Below are positions 24,137-34,832 of a stretch of 64,000 bases of DNA, in pieces. The DNA is from Rachycentron canadum (Eukaryota > Chordata > Actinopteri > Carangiformes > Rachycentridae). The stretch lies in contig CM076668.1 in assembly GCA_038496675.1 (NCBI GenBank), positions 17,615,815 to 17,679,814 of the forward strand, given 5' to 3'. The translations under genes were made by a program, and so were the position numbers. Each line of letters begins with the position of its first letter. Position 1 is the stretch's first letter. Under the pieces are notes generated by a model. That model did not search any database and had not been told where the DNA came from. It worked only from the letters and a program-made list of their open reading frames with translations.

Positions 24137-24215
24137 GAGGAGTGCGCCCAAACCCGCTGACATCATGCGCAGACTCCCTGAAGTGGATGTCGTGTGCAGC
24201 GTTGCTTTTCTGCAT
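22397..24215 (-). CDS. hoxb3b: hoxb3b, homeobox transcription factor, paralogue group 3 (diverged)
   Basis: Nuclear patterning factor of hindbrain and branchial region. Exons 23921-24215 and 22397-22983, phase-1 GT-AG intron, 293 residues. The start is chosen at MQKS because group-3 proteins begin MQK; an in-frame ATG two codons earlier (24221) is an alternative. Hexapeptide IFPWMK at 79-84; homeodomain about 113-172 with the group-3 signature VELEKEFHFSRYLCRPRRVEM; the group-3 C-terminal tail APKLTHL is intact. Odd points: the region before the hexapeptide is only about 78 residues and lacks the usual YYDN block, it contains a run of 10 histidines (about residues 28-37), homeodomain position 56 is Gln instead of the usual Tyr, and the protein is well under the usual 400 or so residues. 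A 5' acceptor at 24314 shows that an upstream non-coding exon exists. Confidence 0.9.
24101..24135. repeat. hoxb3b: (ATG/CAT)n tract encoding poly-His in hoxb3b
   Basis: Trinucleotide repeat within coding exon 1 of hoxb3b; on the minus strand it gives ten consecutive His codons. Confidence 0.9.
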
Positions 24216-24314
24216 TTCCATGAAATGAGCACCGGGGCCCCCTTTGACCTTCCGACGGAGCTCAGGCAGCCAAATGTCACATGACAGGTTTCCAGAGAGC
24301 CGCGCGCCTCTGGC
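24216..24314 (-). other. hoxb3b: 5' UTR portion of hoxb3b coding exon 1, with acceptor
   Basis: On the minus strand a pyrimidine-rich tract ending in CTCAG precedes 24314, a good 3' splice site. The leader contains an ATG directly followed by TGA (24277-24282), a minimal start-stop uORF that may dampen translation. Spliced leaders are usual in group-3 Hox genes. Confidence 0.55.
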
Positions 24315-25277
24315 CTGAGAGGATCCAGAGAGAGAGGGAGAGAAGAAAGACGGAGTCAGAATCAGGGAGGAGACCACATGATCCATCTTATCAACTCAAT
24401 AGTATGTTGACATGAATAGCAACCCTCTCCTGGCCAGAGAGGCAACGGAGAACGAAGAGTTTGGAGGGAAGAGACCGAATTAAAAAAAAAACAAAAAAAA
24501 AACACCAAAGCCAAATAATAATATATATAAATAAAAATTAGGGAATAGGTTCAAATGTTAGAATTTGCTCTTCAGTGCAGATTTTACTGAACAGGCTTGT
24601 TTTCTTTTGCTGTAATGCAAATAAAACAACTGATATTATTTAAAAACACATTATTTCATTAAACTAACATTAATGGCAAAAGTAACAACTGTCAAACAAC
24701 AATAATAATAATTAGTCTACACACAGACACCCCAAATATAAATGAGCCTGTAAAAAAAAAAAAAAAACATTTAATATAAATATAAATGTATATTTTTTTC
24801 CCCTGAAATGGCATCAGGCCTGAATGAGCCTTTATTCAGTGAATGGATGGTCCTGTCTCTAACGTTTCCAAGAGAAAAAAATTAAATGTTATATCACATT
24901 GTAGTGAGAAGCTCATCCATCAAACACAAAATAATACAGAAGTCCATTGTGCTCTGCAGCTGTTTTTAAGACCTGAACTGAAGCAAAAGGCGATTTAAAA
25001 AAAAAAAAAAAAAAAAGAATAAGGACGAAAGAAAAATCCCATCTTTTCAGGCGATATCTTAATGAAATTAAATTCTCTCCTCTTCCGATATTAAACAGGA
25101 CAAAATTATTAAGCAGCAGTTTTCAGGAGGAAAGAGGGGGAGAATAAGTCTGGAGGCATGCAGCTTTATGAACTCTGGTTGAACCGCGGCTGGAGTCAGG
25201 CTCGTAAATCATAAAGACACATAAGGCAGTCCGCCCTCACAACAGCCCCGGCTCTCACCCTCCTCTCCTGCCCCACA

Positions 25278-25309
25278 GCCGGCGGGCTGCCGGGCCGCCG
25301 GCCCGCCCT

Positions 25310-25366
<57 letters not shown>

Positions 25367-25367
25367 C
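25278..25367. repeat. GC-rich palindromic segment followed by (CAG)n(CAA)n
   Basis: A CCGGCGGGC/GCCGGCC-type self-complementary stretch at about 25278-25306, then CAG repeats and CAA repeats to 25366. It lies inside the inferred hoxb3b leader intron, about 140 bases before the assembly gap. Confidence 0.85.
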
Positions 25368-25373
25368 ACTCAC

Positions 25374-25510
25374 CTTTGCACAAAAAAAAAAAAAAATCCC
25401 TTAGATTAGAATGAGAATAATCCGTGTCGAGGAAGCTGCTCTCCCGCGTTGGATGATGGTGATGGTGGGGATGTGGCTGTGCTGTGGGAGGGGGTGGGTG
25501 GAGGTGGTGG
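25374..25510 (-). other. hoxb3b: Candidate non-coding 5' exon of hoxb3b running into the assembly gap
   Basis: On the minus strand GCAAAG followed by GTGAGT makes a strong donor at 25374/25373, which pairs naturally with the acceptor at 24314. The exon body is purine/CAC-rich and is cut by the gap at 25511, so its start is unknown. It could also encode an N-terminal extension; the open frames across the gap are uninformative. Confidence 0.4.
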
Positions 25511-25904
25511 NNNNNNNNNNNNNNNNNNNNNNNNNNNNNNNNNNNNNNNNNNNNNNNNNNNNNNNNNNNNNNNNNNNNNNNNNNNNNNNNNNNNNNNNNN
25601 NNNNNNNNNNNNNNNNNNNNNNNNNNNNNNNNNNNNNNNNNNNNNNNNNNNNNNNNNNNNNNNNNNNNNNNNNNNNNNNNNNNNNNNNNNNNNNNNNNNN
25701 NNNNNNNNNNNNNNNNNNNNNNNNNNNNNNNNNNNNNNNNNNNNNNNNNNNNNNNNNNNNNNNNNNNNNNNNNNNNNNNNNNNNNNNNNNNNNNNNNNNN
25801 NNNNNNNNNNNNNNNNNNNNNNNNNNNNNNNNNNNNNNNNNNNNNNNNNNNNNNNNNNNNNNNNNNNNNNNNNNNNNNNNNNNNNNNNNNNNNNNNNNNN
25901 NNNN
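25511..25904. other. Assembly gap (394 N)
   Basis: Run of N. Open frames crossing it are artefacts. Confidence 1.
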
Positions 25905-26801
25905 AGACGATCTCGACTCATCAGATATATAGATATATATATATAACTATTGATCTATTAATGCGCAAGAGTCACTTTTAGTGACTTGAGTCTAATTGTA
26001 ACCGCTTCTGGGATCATTCAAATCTTAATCTGTAATAACATTATTATTATTTAATTATCTTTTGTGTTATTAATGTGAAAGTAAGTAAATTTATCAAATA
26101 AATGTAGAAGAGTAAAAAGCATTTGCCTCTGAAATATGGTGAAGTATTTAGTGGCAGAAATGGAAACTCAGAGGACAAATACCTCATCTGTGCTTCAGTA
26201 AAGTACCTGGATGTTAAACAGGTGTACCTAATAAACTGGCAACTACTGTATATGTAACATAAATCTCACTCATAGCCTGTGTGGTGCTATTTAAAGCGTG
26301 TAAGTAACAAAACAATTGCCTTTAAAAACATAGTATTCTGATTTATGATTAAAGGTGGGGGGGGTTGTAGATGGACTCACATAAGTCAATGGAGAAACAC
26401 AGTATAAATATAAAATATACTTTTGGGCTGTAGTTGTCATCCAGATACGACTACATCCCATAACTGCCCTTTATACATCCCTTCACTCTTTACTCTGCCT
26501 GTCCAATCTGTGATGGACACGTACACTCACCCTCCTCTTCCTCCTCTTCCTCCTCCTCCTCACCCCCACACACCCACCACCCCTCCATTCAGTCTGCAGG
26601 TCTGCTGACAAATGCAGCACACTGCAACCTCTCTTGTCAATTAGCTGCAGGAACCACGTGTCCAGAGGAGCGGATTTATGGCTCTGAATCAATATGGAGA
26701 CAGTTGAATCAACAATGGCAGCAACTTAATTTTCCCACAGTCAACAACGAGCAAAACAAAATAAAAAAATACAGGCTTGTATTCAATAAAACTTTACAGT
26801 T

Positions 26802-26832
<31 letters not shown>

Positions 26833-27749
26833 GACTTGAAACAGTTAAAAACAGTTAAAGTTGTAAAGAAAAGTTAAATTTCCACATCAAAGAAAACATA
26901 CATCTCTAAATTATACGTTCAGGCTTATATGTGATCTTAACACACTAATTTAAATCATGTGGGCAGATAATTAATGAAAACACCCCTTGTTAATATAAAA
27001 TATGTCTTCATAAGGTAAATTATAATTGCTGACAATTTCTATTCGATTAATAAACACTTAAATGTTTTTATATCAACTTAAAACATTACTGTGTGTTATA
27101 AACCCTTTATTAAGTGTTTATCTTCTGCTTATAAATGTTGAGCAGGGGCCACTTTAAGTATCACATCCACCAGGCTCTTAGTCCCTCAGATTAAACCCCC
27201 ACTTTCTCACTGACTCCTCCGCTCCTCATGTGTTAACACAGTAAAAATACAATCTTTAGTAAACTTACTTTTCTCTTGGTGACTTCATCTTCTCATCAGG
27301 ACAGACTCTCCGGTCAGTGTGTGTGCTGTGTGCAGGCTGTTAGTGCCGGTCCCCTCCTCACATTTCCCTGCAAACTCAAACTCCTCCTTGCTCCACTTCA
27401 GACGGTGGCAGTGAAAAGAAGCCGTGATAAATGATGTGCAGAACAATGGTCACATTCAGGGCCTGTCCTGCAACTTTCTCAGATGTCATATTCTCCAACA
27501 AAAACGACAACAACAAAAAACACGCAACATGTTGGCTCTGCTGTGAGGGGAAAAAAAAAACAACTCACATTCAAAACTCCCCTTTAAAAAAAAAATGTAA
27601 ATTTAACTTTTAGCGCATTTTAGTAGCCCCAGAAAACATCAAACATACCAAGTTAAAAATAAAAGTCCTCAAACTTTCCTCCACAGCCCAACATACAGAA
27701 AACAATGAGTATTTTAAAATTGTCGTTTCCTCTCCTTCGGGGTGAAGTG
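25905..27749. other. Intergenic region between hoxb3b and mir-10
   Basis: AT-rich non-coding sequence with a CT-rich tract (about 26530-26570) and poly-A at 26809-26832. No Hox4 exon, hexapeptide or homeobox can be read on either strand. Confidence 0.65.
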
Positions 27750-27836
27750 TCATCACCTACATACTCCCCAAGATACGAATTTGTGGCTGCTGCTAATTTT
27801 ACACAAATTCGGATCTACAGGGTGCACACAGATGAC
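27750..27836 (-). ncRNA. mir-10: mir-10 family microRNA precursor
   Basis: On the minus strand the 5p arm (27802-27824) matches miR-10a at every position except the first (ACCCUGUAGAUCCGAAUUUG core intact). The 3p arm (27762-27783) contains CAAATTCGTATCTTGGGG, close to miR-10a-3p. The arms fold into a long stem with a loop of about 15 bases. Position between hoxb3b and hoxb5b, next to the missing hoxb4b, and transcription with the cluster match mir-10a in mammalian HOXB. The first 5p base is C instead of the near-universal U, and the opposing 3p base is G instead of A, so the pair is kept. Confidence 0.93.
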
Positions 27837-30800
27837 AGGTCGGCAGCCTCGGCGTGCGTGTGGACAGAAGCTGCAGCCTCTTTATAATCCCTCTATTTAA
27901 ATCCTAGTCATAGATATAAACACTGGACATTTCTACTTTTGCACAACAAGTAAAACACAGTACTTTTTTTTCCCCCAATAAGCATCAAATCTGCTCTTTT
28001 AGATATTAAGTCTTTAATAAATGGCTCTATTCATATATTTGTAGTTACGTGGTAGTAAGTGATTATTAAAGAGGTTTAATGTCTCAAGTCTGCTGTTATA
28101 AATGTGAAGAAGTCATTAATGAAGAGTTTTATAAAAGCTAATAAGTCAGTAGGTCATAGAAATCACCCCCTCAGATTGTATAACCAGTCAAAATGAGTTT
28201 TTATGGATCTATAAAGCATTACCTAATGATTTTATTAATCATTAATAAAGCCATTAGTTGAAAGCAGGAGGGGAAAAAAACGCTTTCATCCACTGTGTCT
28301 GCATGTGTTTGGACAGATATTTTACAGCTGTGTGGCCTCGTGTTATGGCTCCAGAAAAATCATAAACGCTGTTTCACGCACATTACGAGCAACTGTTTGT
28401 GTCACTGTCATGTGAACGTGCACAGTCAGTCTTTACTGGCAACATGTTCCTCCCGTTTACTGAGTTTAAACCATTTCTTAGACATATAACACAGACATAT
28501 GAGTTTCACCTCAGGAAGTACTTTCATAGTAAAAGTACAACAATTATAATGTAAAAATAATCCTGAATGCAGTTAAATATAGCTGCTAAAAGTATCAAAA
28601 GTACTTTTCCTGTGAGTGATACATTATTAAAAATGACATTATCAGATATTTAATACTGATTTATCATTTTACTGTTGGAGCTGGATTTAAGATTTGATAT
28701 AGTTTAGAGCTGTTTGGTCTTTTAGATCTGAGGGTTCATGAGATGATTAAAAGGAAAGAATATAAAACTTATTAATTTATTAGATGTAAATATTGGATGA
28801 TTTTTACCACATAGTTAGTTATTTAAATGTTTGTGGAGTTTATTTGTTTGGAACTGATTAAAAACTGGTTTCATGTTGTTGTTAAAAATCCCCAGTTAAC
28901 AGTGAAGATGAATGTGTTGGAGTAAAACACAGAAACTCACGGGAGCAGCTCAGACAGTCGGAGATTAAAGGTCCACTCAGCCTGGACGAGATGAACCTGT
29001 GGACACGTCCACAGTGACACCGTGTTTTTCTGTGCTCTCTAACCTGCGCGTCCCCGATGATAAGGGCCCGAGCTGGAGGAGGAGGAGGAGGGACAGAGAA
29101 AAACCCATCCATCATCGGGCGGGCCGGTCTGAGGCGCCCTCTGCTGGTGGAGCAGCTGCACCACAAACAGCTCCTCCTGCCAGATGTTGAGCATCTATGA
29201 CACAAACTGGTTCAAGGTGACATTTATCCCATGTATTTTATCACCGTGATTAAATCAAGCTCTGCAGCTTTAGGGCTTTTAAATGGTCACCGGCATAAAG
29301 TTTTACCCGTTTTACTAATAAACTGTTAAATAACTACAGTTTTATTCTTTTACATTCAAAGGTAGAAGTGATATCAGTTTATTTTTTAGAATAATGGAGC
29401 TGAAGCTGAAGCTGCATCAGGAAATAGATGTTTTCACAATAAGCCAAGACAGAGGCTGTGGAGCTTTGTGGAGCCTTCAGACTTTTTTTATTCACTCAAA
29501 CTCTTGCGCCAGTTTCTGCAAAATTAAAATTAGTTACAAAACAAAACGGGTCTGAATTCTGGTTCATTGGCGCAGCAGTGATTTTTTTTAAATTTAGTTG
29601 TTGTTGTTGAATTTCATTTTAAATGTATATTAAGAAGTGAAAGCAGACGTGTGGTCGTGGGCCTGAGGCTTGTCTGCAGACCTGAGTCTGGATGGTGACA
29701 GTGCAAAGTCTAGCGGCGGCAGCAGCGGCAGCAGCGGCAGCAGCGGCAGCAGCGGCAGCAGCGGCAGCGGCAGCGTTTCCTCCTGACGCATCTGCGGCTG
29801 CAGCTACACCGTCTCCTGACCCAGCGATGATCCCGCCGCCATGAATTATGCATGAGATCCGGGTACAGATTACCCCCATCAATATGCAATACTCATTACG
29901 CTGCTTAAATTGCCACTTAATAGTTATGAATATGTGGAAAATGTCTGGGACCCTTATAGCCCACCACTGGTTTTAACTTTTTTCTTTCTTTTTTTTTTTT
30001 TTTTTTTTTTTTTACCTGAAATTAGTTTTGGAAAGACTTTGGAAAATATTGCATAAGTCTCATATAGGCTGCAGCCTTTAGTTTCCTGAAGATGATATCA
30101 TTATGTTTTATTAGTGGCCGGTAGACAATGCACTATAGCTCTCTCTCCAGCCTGGGGTTTCTTTATGTGGAGCCAGTGAAGCCTGTGTCCAGCTCTGAGT
30201 TTGTCCGGGACTTCACCTTTGGCCGCTGGGTGACTTCACAGACCTGGATAAATCACTCCAGGACCTTGCTCAAGTTCGTTTCATGGCAGCTCCATAAAGG
30301 CTCTGAAATGGCCTTTAAGACAACTGATGTGGAGGTTGTTGTTTTTTGGGTTTTTTTATGGTTTATTTATTTTAACTCAAAAACATTTTTTGCTTTTACA
30401 AACTAACGCGCTGTGTGTGTTTCTTTATTTGCAGGACTCTGATCAGGAGCCTGTGTCTTATTCCTGAGGCCTGAACAACCACTTCAAACATTTCAATCTC
30501 TTCCTCTTTAGAAAACATTTTTTTTTTTTTTTTTAAAGATTTTCCTGCAGGTGAAAACGTGGGTAAAAATCTGTCTTTTCTCTCAGATTTTATAAGTGTA
30601 AGCAGCGTTTTTAAAAACTACAATTTACCCTCACAATAAAATAAAAAACATCGCATTTAAACTGACATTTTAAAATTAAATTCCTGCAGCCACAGTTGTT
30701 ATAAACTTGTTTTTTGTTTTTTCTCCCAGCAGCTTAAACCAACTAAATGTGACTGGACACCACTTCCATCCCCAGTCCAGCCTTTCCAGTCCCATCCATG

Positions 30801-31404
30801 CAGTTAAGCCGTCACCCTCATTCAAGGTTGTGAATTATATAGTATATTGTCTACTCCCCAAAACCATAAAACCAACTTTATGGACCTCACGTGACTTTTC
30901 ACAGTCTGTAAGTAATATAGGCCTATACAATCTTTGGTAAGGGGGGATTTTTACCAACTTCAGTCCTGCCTATATACCTGTAAGCCAAAGCCACTCTTTG
31001 TTTTTTTTTTATTTTTATTTTTATTTCTAAGGGGGATTTTATCGCCCACATGCCAAACACGCATCTCGCTGCAAAGAGGTCAGAGGAGGTAAGTTTTAAA
31101 AAGTCTTCTTTCACTCTGTCTCTGCTGAAATCCAAGAAAAAAAAAAAAAAAAAAACCAAACAAACCACTGGTGTAAAATCTTGCTGATCTGACATTTGAT
31201 CAGCTCCTGTAGGTTAATCATGAATTAGTCTAATTGGGCTAAACACAAAAACCCAAACAGACCAGAACTTGTTACGCAGCTTCACTTTTCTTTTTCTGCT
31301 TTAAAAAAAAAAACAACCCAAAAACCAAAAACCCTCTGCCTTGTCTTTGTGTTTCCTCTCATTGATAATACAGTCGAGACACGTTCAAAGCAATTGAGAG
31401 AAAC
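27837..31404. other. mir-10 to hoxb5b intergenic region
   Basis: Non-coding. Notable parts: a (GGCAGC)n repeat at about 29712-29775; a block at about 29820-29945 and another at 30040-30320 with more balanced composition that look like conserved non-coding elements; poly-T runs at 29988-30013 and 30519-30534. No coding exon was found. Confidence 0.6.
29712..29776. repeat. (GGCAGCAGC)n minisatellite
   Basis: Tandem GGCAGCAGC-like units. The minus-strand frame through it gives an alanine run but shows no other protein feature. Confidence 0.9.
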
Positions 31405-31410
31405 TTTATT
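31405..31410 (-). terminator. hoxb5b: Polyadenylation signal of hoxb5b
   Basis: AATAAA on the minus strand about 790 bases past the hoxb5b stop. The interval 31411-32198 is then the 3' UTR; it is rich in (TTA), (TTTC) and poly-T runs. Confidence 0.55.
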
Positions 31411-32198
31411 TTCAAGCGCTATGAGTTCACTTACAAATACAAAAAGCTTATTGGCGAAAAAAGCTTACATCACTGCCTATCCACAGAATAACCCTTTGCA
31501 CTAAAAATTTATCACATTGACAGGTTGAATACATTTGCATTGCTCATAATTAGTTCTAAACAATAATAATAATAATTATAATAATAATAATAATAATAGA
31601 TGCACAAAATATCCTAGAGCTACACATTGGCTTTGTTTATGAAAGTTTATGGATCTGGCCACAAAGATAACCATCAAAAATAGCAGTAAAAGTTAACACT
31701 AAAGCGCTTTTGAATGGCCCCGGAATAACATTACATTCAATGAAGAGCAGCATATGGTTTGGAAACTTTTTTTTTTCTTTCTTTCTTTCTTTCTTTTTGT
31801 GTGTAACTGTACAATGAATTTACTCCTGTTAGACCGTCAAGAAGTTACAATAAAGAGCTCAAGTTTAAACACCTTGAAGAGAGATAAAGAGAGAGCAAAG
31901 AGCATGGACAGTTAATACCCCCAATAATATTTACATCTTCTTTTTCCCCCAAATAGGACATCTAAGCTATCATAGTACAACAACAGTAAACTAAAAATGG
32001 CATTTTTTTTCTTTAGACCACAGAATACTTCTTTTTCTATCACAATAGCATGCTGGAAGGTGCTGCGCTTTCAATAGCTTTACAGTACTCATGGATTTCT
32101 TTCTTTCTTTCTTTCTGTTTTTTTTCCCTCTTTCTTTAATTATTATTATTTTTTTTTTTTTTAATTTTATTTTTTTTTTAACTTTTCCCAAAAGTTAT

Positions 32199-33578
32199 TC
32201 AGTTGTGGAAGGCGCTGCCTCCTGTTACAAGACTCATGCTTTTCAGTTTATTGTCCTTCTTCCACTTCATCCTGCGGTTCTGAAACCAGATTTTGATCTG
32301 TCTTTCGGAAAGACACAGGGCGTGGGCTATCTCTATCCTCCGCCGTCTGGTTAGGTACCTATTGAAGTGAAACTCTTTCTCCAGCTCTAGCGTCTGGTAG
32401 CGGGTGTACGCGGTTCGGGCCCTTTTCCCATCAGGTCCAGTCATATCTACAATTTTACAGAAAATCCAGAAAATTAGCAACTGCACCGAACAACAAGGAG
32501 GGAGAGAGGAGAGAGGGGGGAGAGAGAGGGGGGAGAGATTAGGGGGGAGGATAGTGGCTGCTGGGACTTTGCTTTGGCTTCACCACCATGAGGATGTGTA
32601 ATAGACAAGAGGGGTCACAACATGAAATGAGCTGATGCAGTAGGAGGGGAAGCAAAGCATGCAACCAACACGACACACACACAACAACAACAACAACAAC
32701 AACAACAACGCGGGGATCTTTGCCCCCCTTTGTCTTATCTCCAGCCTAAATCCACATTTTCACCAACCGCCGTCTGCGAGGCTGCAGCGGCAGTTAACCT
32801 GGACCCCACCGAGGGCAAACAGTCCCAGAAAGACTTGACACACACCGCCTTCACCCCGCGACCATCCACACCAGCCCTGCTCACTCATGCAACAGCTGAC
32901 AGATTTATGACACCCAGCGCCAGCGTGACACCCTTCAAAACCAAATATTAGTAGATGTGTAAATATACCATGGCTTATGTGCAGTTTCCGCATCCAGGGG
33001 AATATTTGTGGTGTTTGGCAATCATTTGATGTGGGAGTGGAGGAGGTGGCGTTGGGTTCCTGGTGCTGCTGCTGCTGCTGCTGCTGCGCCCGGGTCGCCG
33101 TGCCGGAGCCGCCGCCGCTGCTGTGCGCGCCCTCCTCGGTCTCGGAGGCGACGGTGGCGTCCTCTATCTCCGTGAAATGAGCGCTGTTGCTTTTGTTGAG
33201 ATTGTTGCCGCCCGAGGTCGTGCTCCGGTCAGACGGGGGAGAGGGGCTTTTTAGTTCCAGCGGCTCCCGGCTGGCGGTGGCGCACGACGGCGGCACCGGA
33301 TCTGGGGACGAGAGCGAGCAGTTGGGCGTCTGTCTGTACCGGGCGTCCGGCCCGAATCCCCGGGCATCCTCTCTCACGGCACCGAAGTGGCTGCCGGTGT
33401 TGGTGCGGTTCACGGTTAGGTCCATGCCATTGTAGTTGTAGCCGAAAGACCCGGAGTGCATGGTGCCAGGGTCTCTGAAGGAACCGCTCACAGCGCCGTT
33501 AGTCCCATAATTTAGTAACTGATAGTCGGAGCCATTTGGATAGCGCCCTGAGAACGAGTTTACAAAGTAAGAGCTCAT
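32199..33578 (-). CDS. hoxb5b: hoxb5b, homeobox transcription factor, paralogue group 5
   Basis: Nuclear axial-patterning factor acting with PBX. Exons 32969-33578 and 32199-32446; the GT-AG intron is phase 1 and restores the invariant group-5 stretch [20 protein letters not shown]. 285 residues, close to the usual length. N-terminus MSSYFVNSFSGRYPNGSDYQ is diagnostic of group 5. Hexapeptide IFPWMR at 192-197; homeodomain about 210-269; it ends in KLKSMSLVTGGSAFHN, near-identical to vertebrate Hoxb5. A short Gln run lies before the hexapeptide. Upstream DNA keeps the group-5 promoter block. No defects seen. Confidence 0.97.
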
Positions 33579-33900
33579 TTGCTTGGATTTTTAAAGCCTC
33601 GATTTGTAGATCTTTGTCGCTATAATCCTGTGTGCTTGCACGATTTATGGATGCAATCATGAATTATAAGCAATGAAGCCCTACTGTACTTTGCCAGGTA
33701 TGCGGCCAAATATGGGAGAGCGTTCGGGAATCACGTGCCTTTGTTGACCAGTCGTAAATCCTCACTGATGACTTCAAGAGGTAATTCATGCTCCATGGTT
33801 ACAAATGATGACGAAATAATGGTCGTTAGGCTCCAGTCAATGGTGCCTCCCCGCTGCGCCCGCGAGAGCCGTGCGGGCAGAGAGCGCCATCTTCCGGACA
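33579..33900 (-). promoter_or_regulatory. hoxb5b: hoxb5b proximal promoter / conserved group-5 upstream block
   Basis: Immediately 5' of the ATG the minus strand carries TGATTGCATCCATAAATCG, GATTATAGCG and GGCTTTAAAAATCC, sequence I recognise as shared among group-5 Hox promoters. Further out, CACGTG (near 33733), TCGTAAA-type (33760) and GGTAATTC/ATGGTTAC motifs lie in a second balanced block. It contains CDX/Hox-like CATAAA sites. Confidence 0.55.
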
Positions 33901-34244
33901 GCGGAGGGAGCGCCCCGCCGGGACGCGCTGTCAGGCCCCGGAGCCATCCATCATTTATGTAACACTCTGATAATATAGGCCACAAAAGGCTCAGGTAACA
34001 CATAACAGAGACTTATCAGCCGCAATGTTGGCAGTTTAACGTGCGCAGCGTCAAACAGCAAATTATTGAAATCTTTACGCTGGTTTGATGTGGATTTATA
34101 GTTTATTGTGACTTTAGAAGCAGCACGGTGCCCTCAACCAATATTATCATCATTATTATTACTAATAATATAATAAATGGTGGTAATATTTCCCCCCTGA
34201 GCACGAAAGACACAACAAGATTTTCCAATATACATCAAAAAGCC
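33901..34244. other. hoxb5b-hoxb6b spacer
   Basis: Non-coding. A GC-rich part (33850-33950) grades into AT-rich DNA with ATT trinucleotides near 34140-34170. No gene seen. Confidence 0.6.
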
Positions 34245-34250
34245 TTTATT
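34245..34250 (-). terminator. hoxb6b: Polyadenylation signal of hoxb6b
   Basis: AATAAA on the minus strand about 585 bases past the hoxb6b stop; 34251-34832 is read as 3' UTR. Confidence 0.6.
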
Positions 34251-34832
34251 TCTATGTACAATTTCCTAAACAAAATATTGCACACAATATCCAGATGTGC
34301 ATTGAACACAGGTGAACAACAATAAATAACATGTAACATTTCTCATCTGTACAAATTCAGCTGTTGGTGGCACAGCTGTAAACAACAAGCCTAGACTATT
34401 ATAGAACAACTACACCACAAGATGTACAGTAAAGGACAAAGCCTTTTAATGGCATAAGGAAAACCATAATAATAATAATAATAATAAAACTCAGTAGGTC
34501 TATGATAATGAGGTAACGACATTTTTCCAAAACTAAACACTAGAAATTATTTACATTTTGGCGGATTTTTGCATAGTCCCCTAAATAAACACACGAGCAC
34601 AAGGACAAACAGAGGAGGACCTGATTTTAACCTAATGCAGACATTGTTACCGTGCAGATACTGAAAATCAAGTCTATCACTCTACACGTCTCTAACATGT
34701 GATTTGCAGCACTTTTATCTACAGAGAAATAATACAACATTTTTAATTCTGGGAGTGTGCACACAGACACACGCACACATGCCTTTCTTTCTGTCAGTGT
34801 CCCTTCTCTTTTCCCCCCCTTTTCTTTTCCCT

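Noticed and set aside
25406..25981. Long open frames on both strands at 25.4-26.0 kb
   Set aside because: They cross the run of N and are open only because the gap has no stops.
29207..29222. GGTTCAAGGTGA as a retinoic-acid element
   Set aside because: Direct repeat with zero spacing, not a standard RAR/RXR arrangement.
29619..29882. Minus-strand frame with a long alanine run, considered as a Hox4 or Hox-like N-terminus
   Set aside because: The alanines come from the GGCAGC repeat; no Hox motif, splice donor context or homeobox is associated.
30128..30406. 92-codon plus-strand frame in the mir-10/hoxb5b interval
   Set aside because: No recognisable domain, homopolymer-derived C-terminus, no splice partners; more likely non-coding conserved DNA.
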